Counted from the stretch's first letter, positions 42,633 to 51,496 are shown. The stretch is 58,357 bases of DNA from Solirubrobacterales bacterium (GCA_027449125.1 DAIDME010000110.1:1-58357); one strand, 5' to 3'. Notes: generated from the sequence alone by a model not told the origin. Numbers and translations: made by a program.

Positions 42633-45122
42633 CTATTTTCGGCCGCCGGGCAGTGGCGGCAGCACCTCGGCCACCGGCGCCGGCCGCCCGAGGTGGAAGC
42701 CCTGGCCGTAGTCGACGCCCAGCTCGCGCAGCAACGCGACGGTCTGCTCGTCGCCGACGAACTCGGCCACGGTCCGCGTGCCGAGCCCCTGCGCGATGCC
42801 GACCAGGGCCCTCACCAGCAGCTGGTCGCTCGAGCTGTCCACCAGGCCGGTGACGAACTCGCCGTCGATCTTCAGATAGTCGAAGCGCAGGTGCTTGAGG
42901 TAGTGGAAGGATGAGAAGCCCGAACCGAAGTCGTCCAGCGCGAACAGGCACCCCATCGCGCGCAGCTGCCCGGCCAGCTCGCGCGCGCGCTCGAGGCTGA
43001 CGATCGCCGCCGTCTCGGTGACCTCGACCACGAGGCGGCCGGCCGGGATCGGCGTGGACTCGAGCAGCCTGCCGAGGTCCGCGACCAGCGCGAGGTCGCT
43101 CATCGTCTTGCCCGAGAGGTTCACCGAGAGGCTGATGTCGTTGCCGCAGGCGGCGTGCTCGCCGAGCAGCGCGATCGCGCCGCGCAGCACCCAGCGGTCG
43201 ATCTCACCGATCAGCTCGAAGCGCTCGGCGTTGTGCAGGAACGCGCCGGGCGGCACCAGCTGGCCGTCCTCGCCGACCATCCGCACGAGCAGCTCGTAGT
43301 GCGGGGGCGAGCCGCTGAACAGTGGCACGATCGGCTGCGCGTGCAGGACCAGCCGGTCGTCGTCAAGCGCGCGGCGCAGCCGCGCGTACCACGAGTCCCG
43401 CTCGACCCCGAGCATCGCCCGCTGACCGCCCGTGCCGTAGACGGTGTAGCAGTTGCGCCCCTCGTCCTTGGCGCGGTACATGGCGCTGTCGGCGGCCAGC
43501 GTCCACTCTGCGGCGCTGAGGCTGCAGCCCTCCCCGTAGAGCGCAACCCCTACGGATGTGGTGACCCGAGCGGTGCCCTTGGGGGTCACGACCCGACCGC
43601 ACTCGCGAACCGTCTGGAGAACCTTCTCAGCGGCGCTGACCGCGTCCTGCGGCTGGCAGTCCCGCAGGATCACCGCGAACTCGTCGCCGCCCAGCCGCGC
43701 CACGAAGTCGGAGCGCCTCACGCACTGACGCAGCAGGCCGCCTATGTGGGTGACCAGGTCGTCACCCACGGCGTGGCCGAAGCGGTCGTTGACGGTCTTG
43801 AAGCCGTCCAGGTCGAGCACCAGCAGCGCCGCGCAAGTGTCACCGGCAAGCAGCTCCGTGACCACCGCGTCGAGCTCATCCTCGAAGCGGCGCCGGTTGT
43901 AGAGCCCGCTCAGCGGATCGTGCTCGGCGAGGAAACGCAGCTTCTCCTCGAGCCGCCGCCGCTCGCCGATGTCGACCAACTGGGTCACCGAGTAGCTCGG
44001 TGCCCCGCCGCCCGGGTCGGGAACGGGCGTCGAGCTGATCCACGCCCACAGCTCGCTGCCGTCCCGCCGGATGAACCGCTTCTCAGCCGCGATCGCCTCC
44101 TGGCGACGGAGGCTCGCGATGAACCCCGGGGTCCGGGCGCGATCGTCCGGGTGGGTCATGTCGTTGATCGCGGCGCCGTCGAGCTCGCCGGGCGCGTAGC
44201 CGAGCATGCGGGCCAGCGCCGGGTTGGTCTGCGTCCAGCGCCCCGCCGTTGCGCCCTCGAGCGAGGTTATGGCCAGACCGATCGGGGCGTGCTCGAACGC
44301 GATCCGGAAGCGCTCCTCCGCGTGCATACGAGCGAGCTCGGCGCTGCGCAACGCCGACAGGTCCCGCGCGAAGGCGACGAACCCGTCGATCTCACCGATC
44401 CCGTTGAAAACCGCCCTGACGGTCAGCAGCACCTCCAGCCGCGAGCCGCCCTTGCGCACGAACGTCCAGACGTCCTCGTGGCGCTCGCCGTTGTGCGCGG
44501 GCAGGAAGGCGCTGGCGCCGCCATAGGCCTGCGAGCGGCGCTCGAGCTCCCGTGGGTCGAACAGCACCAGGCCGTTGACGATGCCGACGGTCTCCGCGGC
44601 GCTGTAACCGAGCAGCTCCTCGGCGCCGCGGTTGAATACCGTGATCACACCCTCACGGTCGGTGCCGATCACCGCCACCGTCTCGGTCTCGCTGGCCAGC
44701 TGCGCGATCAGCTCGTGCTGGCGCGCGCGCAGCCGGCTGCTCGCCACGTCCCGTACCGTGCAGACGACCCCACCGACCTCGCCTGACGTGCCGCGCAGGG
44801 GCGAGAGCGTCAGCGCCGCGCCGCGAACCTCGCCCGAGCGTGTCACGAAGTGCCCGTCGACTCTTATGGTCTCGCCGGCCAGAACCCTCTGCAACTCCTG
44901 CGCCGCGGTCTTGGCGATGGCCGGCGGAGCCAGCATCAAGTAGGGCTCGCCCAGAACCTCCTGGGCGGTGTAGCCGTAGAGCTCCTCGGCGGCGCGGTTG
45001 AAGGCCGCTATGCGCCCATCGCGATCGAAGGCCAGCACAGCATCACCGACCTGGTCGATCAGGTCGCCGGCGCTGATCGCCGCCTGCGTCATCTGTATGG
45101 CCACAGCTGGTTGATCGGCCAC
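42633..45122 (-). CDS. PAS-GGDEF-EAL cyclic-di-GMP protein
   Basis: 829 residues from the GTG at 45122: three PAS domains (about 16-130, 140-260 and 270-395), then GGDEF (motif at 478-482, preceded by RRSD with the RxxD inhibitory site), then EAL (ELLVR beginning at Glu610, VNLSGKT, VTETAA, DDFGSGFSS, LKIDGEF and QGFHLGRP). Both catalytic sites look complete, so it could make and break cyclic di-GMP. No membrane segment is seen; the PAS domains suggest cytosolic sensing of redox, light or a ligand. TATTCT ends seven bases before the GTG. Confidence 0.95.
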   Translation of the reverse strand: MADQPAVAIQMTQAAISAGDLIDQVGDAVLAFDRDGRIAAFNRAAEELYGYTAQEVLGEPYLMLAPPAIAKTAAQELQRVLAGETIRVDGHFVTRSGEVRGAALTLSPLRGTSGEVGGVVCTVRDVASSRLRARQHELIAQLASETETVAVIGTDREGVITVFNRGAEELLGYSAAETVGIVNGLVLFDPRELERRSQAYGGASAFLPAHNGERHEDVWTFVRKGGSRLEVLLTVRAVFNGIGEIDGFVAFARDLSALRSAELARMHAEERFRIAFEHAPIGLAITSLEGATAGRWTQTNPALARMLGYAPGELDGAAINDMTHPDDRARTPGFIASLRRQEAIAAEKRFIRRDGSELWAWISSTPVPDPGGGAPSYSVTQLVDIGERRRLEEKLRFLAEHDPLSGLYNRRRFEDELDAVVTELLAGDTCAALLVLDLDGFKTVNDRFGHAVGDDLVTHIGGLLRQCVRRSDFVARLGGDEFAVILRDCQPQDAVSAAEKVLQTVRECGRVVTPKGTARVTTSVGVALYGEGCSLSAAEWTLAADSAMYRAKDEGRNCYTVYGTGGQRAMLGVERDSWYARLRRALDDDRLVLHAQPIVPLFSGSPPHYELLVRMVGEDGQLVPPGAFLHNAERFELIGEIDRWVLRGAIALLGEHAACGNDISLSVNLSGKTMSDLALVADLGRLLESTPIPAGRLVVEVTETAAIVSLERARELAGQLRAMGCLFALDDFGSGFSSFHYLKHLRFDYLKIDGEFVTGLVDSSSDQLLVRALVGIAQGLGTRTVAEFVGDEQTVALLRELGVDYGQGFHLGRPAPVAEVLPPLPGGRK

Positions 45123-45129
45123 CGGGCCG

Positions 45130-45165
45130 AGAATATTGAGGTCGGCCGTCCCTGTGGGGTATCTT
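45130..45165. promoter_or_regulatory. Divergent promoters with overlapping elements
   Basis: Plus strand: TTGAGG (45136-45141), 18 bases, TATCTT (45160-45165), six bases, ATG at 45172. Minus strand: TATTCT (45135-45130), seven bases, GTG at 45122. The two start codons are only 49 bases apart and both transcripts are predicted to be leaderless. Confidence 0.55.
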
Positions 45166-45171
45166 CGGGCG

Positions 45172-45777
45172 ATGCCCGAGGCCCCCCTCCTGCTGCCCGG
45201 AGAGGCGATGAGCCTGGGTGAGGTGACCGTCAGGCGCTGGGTGGCGGATGACGCGGCCGCGCTCGTCGCGGCGGTGGCCGCGAGCCGCGAGCACCTGCGT
45301 CCCTGGATGCCGTGGGCGAGCGGCGTTCAGGATACGGCCGAGCAGCGGCGAGGCCGTATAGAGGAATGGAACGACGGCTGGCGCGCGGGCGGCGACGCGA
45401 TCTACGGGATCTTCGTGGCGGGAAGGGTCGCGGGCGGGTGCGGGCTGCACCGCCGGCTGGGGCCGGACGGGCTGGAGATCGGCTACTGGCTGCACGTCGA
45501 TTTCACCGGCCGCGGCGTGATGACCAGGGCGGTGATGCTGCTGACCGACGCCGCCTTCACGCTGCCCGAGGTCGAGCTGGTCGAGATCCACCACGACGCC
45601 GCCAACGAGGCGAGCGGCGGCGTGCCGAGGCGCTTGGGCTACACGCTCGTGGAGCAGGTCGTACGCGAGCCACAGACGGCGGCGGAGCTCGGCGTCGAGC
45701 TGCGCTGGCGCATCACGCGCGCGCAGTGGGCTCAGAGACCCGCCGGGTGGAGCACGTCGTTGAACGTCGCCAGGTAG
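45172..45777 (+). CDS. GNAT N-acetyltransferase (RimJ/RimL type)
   Basis: 201 residues from the ATG at 45172 (GTG at 45136 is less likely given the promoter). Features of the RimJ/RimL group: VTVRRWVADDAAALVAAVAA, HLRPWMPWA, LEIGYWLHVDFTGRGVMTRA (acetyl-CoA loop, here with GRG) and VEIHHDAANEAS. Where most family members have N-x-x-S followed by RVAEKLGF it has NEASGGVPRRLGYT. Substrate unknown (protein N-terminus, antibiotic or metabolite). Its last 46 bases overlap the end of the opposite-strand NlpC/P60 gene. Confidence 0.85.
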   Translation: MPEAPLLLPGEAMSLGEVTVRRWVADDAAALVAAVAASREHLRPWMPWASGVQDTAEQRRGRIEEWNDGWRAGGDAIYGIFVAGRVAGGCGLHRRLGPDGLEIGYWLHVDFTGRGVMTRAVMLLTDAAFTLPEVELVEIHHDAANEASGGVPRRLGYTLVEQVVREPQTAAELGVELRWRITRAQWAQRPAGWSTSLNVAR

Positions 45778-46670
45778 GCGGCCGAGGGTGTCGCGATCTT
45801 CTCGACGCCGCCGCCACCGCCCCAGCTGCCGTGCTCGCCGCCGGACTCGTAGAACTGGCCGTTGATCTGGATGATGACGTGCCCCAGCTGGCCGGGCTGA
45901 CTGCGGTCGTAGATGGTGACGTAGCGGCCCGGCCCGGCGACGATGCCGGCCGCCGAGGGCAGCGTGACAGTGTCCTGCGGGGCGCTGAGGTAGCCGCCGG
46001 CGTGCAGCACGGCCGAGACGAAGCCGGAGCAGTCGTAACCGCTCTGGGGACCCCAGCCGGCGTGGCCGCCGCCCCATACGTAGGGCTTGCCGACGAGGCT
46101 GTTCGCCGCCTGGGTCATGGCCTCGATGCGCGGGTCGGTGGGGCCGCTGGCCCGGCCGCCCGCCGGGCCGGAGGTGGCCGCCGGGGTGACGGTGGCCACC
46201 GGCGCCGGAGCGACGGTGGACGAAGCCACCGTTGGCGGCGTCGTGGTTGTGGTGAGCCCGGTTGTGGCGAGCCCGGTTGTGGAGGGCACGCCTGCCAGAG
46301 CCGCCAGTAGCTGGCTGTCACCACCGCTCAGCAGGCCGCCGGCCGCACCTGCCGTGAGCGCAGAGCTCTGGCTGCCGGTCGTGGCGGCTGAGCTCAGGCC
46401 GCTCGCGGCGCTGCCGCTCGCCGTCGCGGTCAGCAGGGATTGCGTCGCCTGGCTTTCAACGGCCTGCGCCTGGGCCAGCGTGCTGGCAAACGACGCGCCG
46501 CCCGACGCCGTGCTCGCCCCGGCGCCCGAGCCGGGCGCTGCGGCGCTGCCCAACGCACCCCCGGCGCTCGCCTGCGTGGCGCTCGCCTGCGTGGCGCTGG
46601 CGGGGTCGGCGAGCTGTTGCTCCCACTGGAGGATCTGCTGCACCTGGTCGACCGCGGACGTGAAACTCAC
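45732..46670 (-). CDS. NlpC/P60 (C40) cysteine peptidase without signal peptide
   Basis: 312 residues from a GTG at 46670. No Sec signal: it opens SFTSAVDQVQQILQWEQQLA, then a long Ala/Ser/Thr/Gly low-complexity linker (about 25-175, including repeated ATQAS). The C-terminal NlpC/P60 domain has the nucleophile Cys214 in YDCSGFVSAV and the His in LGHVIIQING, so it should cleave peptidoglycan stem peptides. Short helical starts without a signal are seen in flagellar cell-wall hydrolases of some actinobacteria, which would fit the FlgM-like gene at 3509; this link is speculative. Confidence 0.85.
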   Translation of the reverse strand: MSFTSAVDQVQQILQWEQQLADPASATQASATQASAGGALGSAAAPGSGAGASTASGGASFASTLAQAQAVESQATQSLLTATASGSAASGLSSAATTGSQSSALTAGAAGGLLSGGDSQLLAALAGVPSTTGLATTGLTTTTTPPTVASSTVAPAPVATVTPAATSGPAGGRASGPTDPRIEAMTQAANSLVGKPYVWGGGHAGWGPQSGYDCSGFVSAVLHAGGYLSAPQDTVTLPSAAGIVAGPGRYVTIYDRSQPGQLGHVIIQINGQFYESGGEHGSWGGGGGVEKIATPSAAYLATFNDVLHPAGL

Positions 46671-46787
46671 CGCTAAATAGATCGGCCGCTACCGGGCGCT
46701 CTTGAGGCTGCCTCCGTAGTTTCGCGCAGCCGCCGCGCGGGAAGCTGCCGATCCGGCCGCGCGCTGGAGCCGCCACCATCGCCACTC

Positions 46788-47051
46788 ATGCTGACGATCA
46801 TGCCCGCAGGGTCCCGCAGCGGCGCTGATGGGCGTCGCTGCGCTCGCTGCGGCGAGCGGCTGGGCGTCTACGAACCGATCTACTACACGAGCGGCCAGCA
46901 CGAGGTGCGCACGTCCCTGGCGGCGGATCCCGGGCTGGTCGAGCGCGCCGACCGCACCGGCGCGAAGCTGCTGCACGCGGCCTGTCACGAGCGCGAGCGC
47001 GGCCTGCCCGCCGGCCGTCCTGCGGAAGATCACGGAGCCGCCCGCGGCTAG
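46788..47051 (+). CDS. Small CxxC-motif protein of unknown function
   Basis: 87 residues from the ATG at 46788. The core RRCARCGERLGVYEPIYY, with HAACHE about 40 residues later, gives a C-x2-C...H-x3-C set suitable for zinc. The linker and the Arg/Gly-rich C-terminus are not recognisable. It is divergent from the NlpC/P60 gene and 41 bases before the FAD oxidoreductase. I regard it as a real gene because the motif spacing looks conserved, but the function is unknown. Confidence 0.6.
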   Translation: MLTIMPAGSRSGADGRRCARCGERLGVYEPIYYTSGQHEVRTSLAADPGLVERADRTGAKLLHAACHERERGLPAGRPAEDHGAARG

Positions 47052-47092
47052 ACCCTGCTGACTCGGCGGCCGCGGCTCCCTAAGCTCGGCAC

Positions 47093-48262
47093 ATGTCGAG
47101 CTTCGACCCAACCCGAGTGGTGATAGTCGGCGCCGGCGTGGCTGCGCTCGAGGCCGTGCTCGCGTTGCGCGACTACGCAAAGGGGCGCGTTCAGGTGTCG
47201 CTGCTCGCGCCCGACAACACCTTCACATACAGGCCGGCGTCGGTCGGAGAGCCGTTCGGCCACGCGCGTGCGCAGAACTTTCCGCTGGCTGCCGTGCTGG
47301 ACGGACTGGCGGTGGATCACGTCGCCGACCGCCTGAGCTGGGTGGACACCGACGCCCGGCAGGTCCACGCCGAGGGCGGTGCCCGCCTGGATTACGACGC
47401 GCTGCTGCTGGCGCTCGGCGCCCGGCAGCATGCCTGGACCGAGCATGCGCTGACCCTGCACCCCGAGCTGATGGACGAGCAGCTGCACGGGATCGTCCAG
47501 GACCTGGAGGGTGGCTGGGTCAGGAGCCTGGCCTTCATCGCCCCCGCGGGCGCGGCCTGGCCGCTACCGCTGTACGAGCTCGCGCTGATGAGCGCGAGCC
47601 GCGCCTACGAGTCCTACGCAGACGCAACCGTGACGCTGATCACGCCCGAGGAGAGCCCGCTCGCCATGTTCGGCCAGGCCGCGAGCGACGTGGTGGGCGA
47701 GTTGCTCGACCAGCACCGGGTCACCGTGATCACCTCGAGCCACTGTGCCGTCCGCCGCTCGGGCACGATCACGCTGCACCCGAGCGGCGCGGAGCTGCAG
47801 GCGCAGCGGATCGTGACGATGCCGGAGCTCGCCGGCCCGGCGATCCCAGGTGTCCCGCACCACGGCGACCACGGCTTCCTGCGGGTCGACCGCTACGGTC
47901 GCGTGGTCGGGCTCGAGCGCGTCTACGCCGCCGGCGACTCCGTCGACTTTCCGATCAAGCAGGGCGGCCTTGCCGCCCAGCAGGCAGACGCCGCAGCCGA
48001 GTCGATCGCAGCCCTGGCCGGGGCCCAGATCAAACCCAGGGGCCTCGTCCCGGTGCTCTACGGGGCGCTTTGGGACGGCGAGCGGACGCTGTACATGAGG
48101 GCGCGCGCGACCGGCACCCACGGATCCGGCTCGCGCGCGGGCTGGGCGCCGCTCTGGGAGCCGGCCGGCAAGATAAACGCGCGTCTCTTGAGCGCTCACC
48201 TCGACAAGATCCACGACCGCGCACTGACCAGCGATGCACTGCCGGCGCGCAGCCCGGCTTGA
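47093..48262 (+). CDS. FAD-dependent pyridine-nucleotide-type oxidoreductase
   Basis: 389 residues. N-terminal FAD site VVIVGAGVAALEAVLAL, mid-segment LDYDALLLALGAR, and C-terminal VYAAGDSVDFPIKQGGLAAQQADAAA, which binds FAD and quinone in NDH-2 and sulfide:quinone reductase relatives. Only one cysteine is present, so the two-cysteine sulfide oxidation site is absent and sulfide:quinone reductase activity is unlikely. CTGACT, 17 bases, TAAGCT (47081-47086) and six bases precede the ATG. It is followed by a rhodanese and the cytochrome b genes. Confidence 0.85.
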   Translation: MSSFDPTRVVIVGAGVAALEAVLALRDYAKGRVQVSLLAPDNTFTYRPASVGEPFGHARAQNFPLAAVLDGLAVDHVADRLSWVDTDARQVHAEGGARLDYDALLLALGARQHAWTEHALTLHPELMDEQLHGIVQDLEGGWVRSLAFIAPAGAAWPLPLYELALMSASRAYESYADATVTLITPEESPLAMFGQAASDVVGELLDQHRVTVITSSHCAVRRSGTITLHPSGAELQAQRIVTMPELAGPAIPGVPHHGDHGFLRVDRYGRVVGLERVYAAGDSVDFPIKQGGLAAQQADAAAESIAALAGAQIKPRGLVPVLYGALWDGERTLYMRARATGTHGSGSRAGWAPLWEPAGKINARLLSAHLDKIHDRALTSDALPARSPA

Positions 48263-48273
48263 CACGCCCGCCC

Positions 48274-48774
48274 ATGCTGAGCCAAGCGCAGGACCAGAAT
48301 CCAGACCGCCGCCTCGCCGCGACGATGCGGCGCACGCCCTCCCGCGGCGAGCCGATGCGCACCGCGGCGCTGTTGCCCGGCACCCCGGACCGGGCGATCG
48401 TGGACACTACCTGGGGCACCATCCAGCCGATCCGCCTGCACCCGGGTGTGGACACGGTGGGGGAGCTCGAATTGATCGCCCACCTCGAGGCGGGGCTGCC
48501 GCTGGTCGACACGCGCCGGCCCGAGTCCTTCGCCGCCGGCACGATCCCGGGCGCGCGCTCGCTGCCCCACACCGAGGTTGCCCAGCGCCACACCGAACTC
48601 GACCCAGCGCTGCCGGCGATCCTCTTCTGCAACGGGCCGCAGTGCGCCGCCACACCGAACGCCATCAGGCTGCTGCTCGGACTCGGCCACCCCGCCGCCA
48701 CGCTGCTCTACTACCGCGGCGGCGTGCATGACTGGGTCACGCTCGGACTGCCGCTCGCGCAGCCCTCCAGCTGA
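48274..48774 (+). CDS. Rhodanese-domain protein
   Basis: 166 residues from the ATG at 48274 (ATG at 48325 is an alternative). Single rhodanese domain with PLVDTRRPESFAAGTIPGA and active-site loop FCNGPQCAATPNAI, nucleophile Cys119 with a second cysteine at 124. The domain transfers sulfane sulfur or binds oxyanions. It is 11 bases after the FAD oxidoreductase gene and probably co-transcribed. No signal peptide, so cytosolic. Confidence 0.88.
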   Translation: MLSQAQDQNPDRRLAATMRRTPSRGEPMRTAALLPGTPDRAIVDTTWGTIQPIRLHPGVDTVGELELIAHLEAGLPLVDTRRPESFAAGTIPGARSLPHTEVAQRHTELDPALPAILFCNGPQCAATPNAIRLLLGLGHPAATLLYYRGGVHDWVTLGLPLAQPSS

Positions 48775-48880
48775 GCTCGCCGCTAACGCCGGCGCCCAGC
48801 CGCCAGACCGTAGTTTTCCGCACGCTTCGCACGGCGCTGACGCGATCCCTCACATCCGTCACCGGGCTTACTGTGTGGCT

Positions 48881-49051
48881 ATGGCTGCCATCTTCAACCT
48901 CAACCACCCCGCTTCCTACATCCACTGGCTGTTCATCGATGTCTCCGTCTCGAATGTGCTGGTGGTCGTGGTGATGTTCGCCGTGTTCGCGGCGGCGATC
49001 CTGCTGCCCTTCCCGCACGGCCACTCGAATTCAGCAAAGGAAGACCAATGA
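48881..49051 (+). CDS. Small single-span membrane protein of the cytochrome b module
   Basis: 56 residues from the ATG at 48881: a short head (FNLNHPASYIHWLFIDVSVS), one membrane helix (about 24-46) and a polar tail HGHSNSAKEDQ. Its stop overlaps the cytochrome b start by ATGA, so it is very likely a small subunit or assembly factor of that complex. TACTGT ends six bases before its ATG. Confidence 0.78.
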   Translation: MAAIFNLNHPASYIHWLFIDVSVSNVLVVVVMFAVFAAAILLPFPHGHSNSAKEDQ

Positions 49052-49764
49052 GCGCCACCACAGAGCCGCCGCGACCCGCGCCGCGCGCCTGGACGACGCG
49101 CCTGCGCGAGCGCTGGCTCGAGGAACTGCCACCCGAGAAGCTGCTGCCTGACGGCCAGCCCTCCTATGTCTCCTCGTGGATCTACGTCCTCGGCGTGCTC
49201 AGCCTGAGCTCGCTGGTCGTGATCATCGCCACCGGCACGATCCTGGCGCTGAAAGGGCCGAACTGGTGGCACGACACCGGCCTCGGGCACTTCTTCAACA
49301 GCATGCACCTCTGGGCTGTGGAGCTGTTCTTCTTCTTCATGGTCGTGCACCTGTGGGGCAGCTTCTGGACGGCCGCCTGGCGCGGCGGACGCAGGCGCGT
49401 CTGGATGACCGGCGCGGTCACCTTCCTGATCGCGATCCCCTGTGCGCTCACCGGCTACGTCTCGCAGCAGAACTTTGACTCGCAGTGGATCTCCACGCAG
49501 GCCAAGGACGCGATGAACTCAGTCGGCATCGGCGCCTTCTTCAACCTCATGAACTTCGGCCAGATGTACAGCTATCACGTGTTCCTGCTGCCGCTGGCGG
49601 TGGTCGGCATCGTGGGCGTTCACCTGTTGCTCGTGCGCAAGCACGGCGTCGTGCCGCCGTTCGAGCGTGACCTGCTCGCGGCGGTCGCGGCCGGGTCCGC
49701 GGACGCCGACGGCACCGCCGCCGCTTCGCCCGCCGTCCACACCGACGGGGAGCAGAGCGCATGA
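49048..49764 (+). CDS. Cytochrome b (N-terminal, haem-binding half)
   Basis: 238 residues, four main membrane helices. The two haem-ligand His pairs are visible: NSMHLWAVELFFFFMVVHLW in the second helix and YSYHVFLLPLAVVGIVGVHLL in the fourth, as in cytochrome b6 of split bc/b6f complexes. It lacks the C-terminal domain, which in split systems is a separate gene. An Ala/Asp-rich tail ends it. It overlaps the genes on both sides by ATGA. No Rieske protein or cytochrome c gene is in the window. Confidence 0.9.
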   Translation: MSATTEPPRPAPRAWTTRLRERWLEELPPEKLLPDGQPSYVSSWIYVLGVLSLSSLVVIIATGTILALKGPNWWHDTGLGHFFNSMHLWAVELFFFFMVVHLWGSFWTAAWRGGRRRVWMTGAVTFLIAIPCALTGYVSQQNFDSQWISTQAKDAMNSVGIGAFFNLMNFGQMYSYHVFLLPLAVVGIVGVHLLLVRKHGVVPPFERDLLAAVAAGSADADGTAAASPAVHTDGEQSA

Positions 49765-50762
49765 TGACGCGAGCCCAGCGCGCCGCCGAGGACGAGCGCT
49801 ACCGCACCTGGAAGGGGCCCTACCGGCCCTACGACATCATCAAGGAGGGCACGATCGCAATCACGGTGATCGCGATCCTCGTGGTGGTGCTCGCGGTGTT
49901 CTTCTCCTCTCCCGACGAGCGCGCCGTAACGGTCAAGCAGTGGGCGCGCACGATGCCCGTCAACTTCCTGCAGACCGCCGCGGGCGAGCTCGACGGCACC
50001 ACCGAGACGGCCATCTACGGCCCCCCGTACAACAACTACCCCAACGACGTCAGCAAGGACAGTGGCGCCTATGACGGCCTGGACGACTACACCCAGCATC
50101 TGTGGTTCATCCACCTGCAAGCTTGGCTCGGCGTCGCCCACCCGATCAACACCGCCCAGGACTTCGTGATCAACCCACTGCGCACGATGCCGCAGCAGCC
50201 CGCGCTGCAGGCTGCGATCGACCGCTACCAGGCCGCCCCGGCTCGCCAGCAGCAGGCGTGGACCGTCGCCTACACGAGCGCGCTCAACAAGGCCCAGCTG
50301 ACCGCTTCGGGCGCCGTGTCGCTGCCGTCAGGGTCCTACGGTCCGGTCTCCGAGATGCTGGGCGAGCTGCTCACCTTCGCGCGGGCTGGCGGGCTCGACG
50401 GCGCGATCCTGAACAGCAGCCAGCTCTACCAGACCGACTACACGAAGGCGCTGATGTTCCTCGCCGACGGCAACGCGCTGGCGGCCAGGGCTCAAGCGGA
50501 GCACCTGCTCGGCAACCAGTGGGGGATGATGAACGAGACCGGCAGCTACCCCGGACAGGTGTGGCTGTGGCTGTACACCTTCTGGTACCAGATCCGCCCG
50601 TTCTCGACATCGACCAACGCCGACATCGACGTGATGGCGATCATGACGGTCCTCAGCCTCGGCCTGGTCCTGATCCCGTTCATCCCCGGGATCCGCGACA
50701 TCCCGCGGCGGATCCCGCTCTACCGCGTGATCTGGCGCAACCACTACCGCTCACTGTCCTGA
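49761..50762 (+). CDS. Membrane protein of the cytochrome b module (possible subunit IV equivalent)
   Basis: 333 residues: cytosolic head with YRPYDIIKEGT, a membrane helix (about 30-50), a ~200-residue soluble domain (PDERAVTVKQWARTMPVNFL, IYGPPYNNYPNDV) and a C-terminal helix ending GLVLIPFIPGIRDIPRRIPL. The end recalls the last helix of cytochrome b/subunit IV, while the soluble domain is not recognised. The ATGA overlap with cytochrome b says it belongs to the same complex, possibly replacing the usual C-terminal half. Confidence 0.7.
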   Translation: MMTRAQRAAEDERYRTWKGPYRPYDIIKEGTIAITVIAILVVVLAVFFSSPDERAVTVKQWARTMPVNFLQTAAGELDGTTETAIYGPPYNNYPNDVSKDSGAYDGLDDYTQHLWFIHLQAWLGVAHPINTAQDFVINPLRTMPQQPALQAAIDRYQAAPARQQQAWTVAYTSALNKAQLTASGAVSLPSGSYGPVSEMLGELLTFARAGGLDGAILNSSQLYQTDYTKALMFLADGNALAARAQAEHLLGNQWGMMNETGSYPGQVWLWLYTFWYQIRPFSTSTNADIDVMAIMTVLSLGLVLIPFIPGIRDIPRRIPLYRVIWRNHYRSLS

Positions 50763-50842
50763 GGGTGCAGCTGATGGCTGCGGTGGCGGGGACCGACAGT
50801 GTCCCCGCCACCGGCGCAGCGGCCCCCGTCGAGACGCGGCGG

Positions 50843-51496
50843 TCACTCGACGAGCTTGCGCTGAGCCGCCCAGCGCGCGAGCTGATGCCGGTTTGAGAGG
50901 TTCAGCTTGCGCAGCACCGAGGAGACGTGCGACTCCACGGTCTTTGCCGAGATACCGAGCCTGAGCGCAACCTCCTTGTAGAGGTAGCCGCGGGCGATCA
51001 GCTCGAGCACCTCCACCTCGCGGTGGGAGAGACCCTCGAGCTCACGCCTGCGGCTGGAGCTGGGCTCAACCCCGCTGAAAGCGTCGAGCACGAATCCGGC
51101 AAGCTGCGCCGAGAGCACCACCTGACCGGCGGCCACGCGCCGGATCGCGTCGACGAGATCCGCGGCGGAGATCGTCTTGGTGACGTAACCGCGGGCGCCG
51201 GCGCGCACCAGTTCGATCACATCCTCGGGCGCGTCCGAGACGGACAGTGCCAGGAAGCGTGTGTCGCTGGACTCAGCGCTCGTCGCGCGGATGATCTCGA
51301 GCCCACCGCCGTCCGGCATGTGCACATCCAGCAGCACCACGTCCGGGCGGTTGTTGCGGATCAGCGTGATTGCCTCACCCACCGTGCCAGCCTGGCCGAC
51401 GATGTTCGCCTGGGCGGCGATCTCGGCGGTCACACCGGCCCTGAACAGCGCGTGGTCATCCACGATCACAACGGTGGGCCGGCACGGGTCGCTCAT
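50843..51496 (-). CDS. NarL/LuxR-family response regulator
   Basis: 217 residues. Receiver domain (about 8-125) with acidic pair VDDHALF, phosphoacceptor Asp in VVLLDVHMPDG and Lys in GYVTKTISA; C-terminal LuxR-type HTH (about 150-210: LSHREVEVLELIARGYLYKE, RLGISAKTVESHVSSVLRKL). It overlaps the kinase gene by ATGA, so the pair works together. Last gene of a three-gene operon. Confidence 0.95.
   Translation of the reverse strand: MSDPCRPTVVIVDDHALFRAGVTAEIAAQANIVGQAGTVGEAITLIRNNRPDVVLLDVHMPDGGGLEIIRATSAESSDTRFLALSVSDAPEDVIELVRAGARGYVTKTISAADLVDAIRRVAAGQVVLSAQLAGFVLDAFSGVEPSSSRRRELEGLSHREVEVLELIARGYLYKEVALRLGISAKTVESHVSSVLRKLNLSNRHQLARWAAQRKLVE

Noticed and set aside
43155..44786. 543-codon plus-strand frame over the GGDEF-EAL gene
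   Set aside because: Shadow of the third-position GC pattern; the opposite strand has intact PAS, GGDEF and EAL motifs.
47093..48262. Sulfide:quinone oxidoreductase
   Set aside because: The fold and the rhodanese neighbour suggest it, but only one cysteine exists in the protein, so the catalytic disulfide cannot form.
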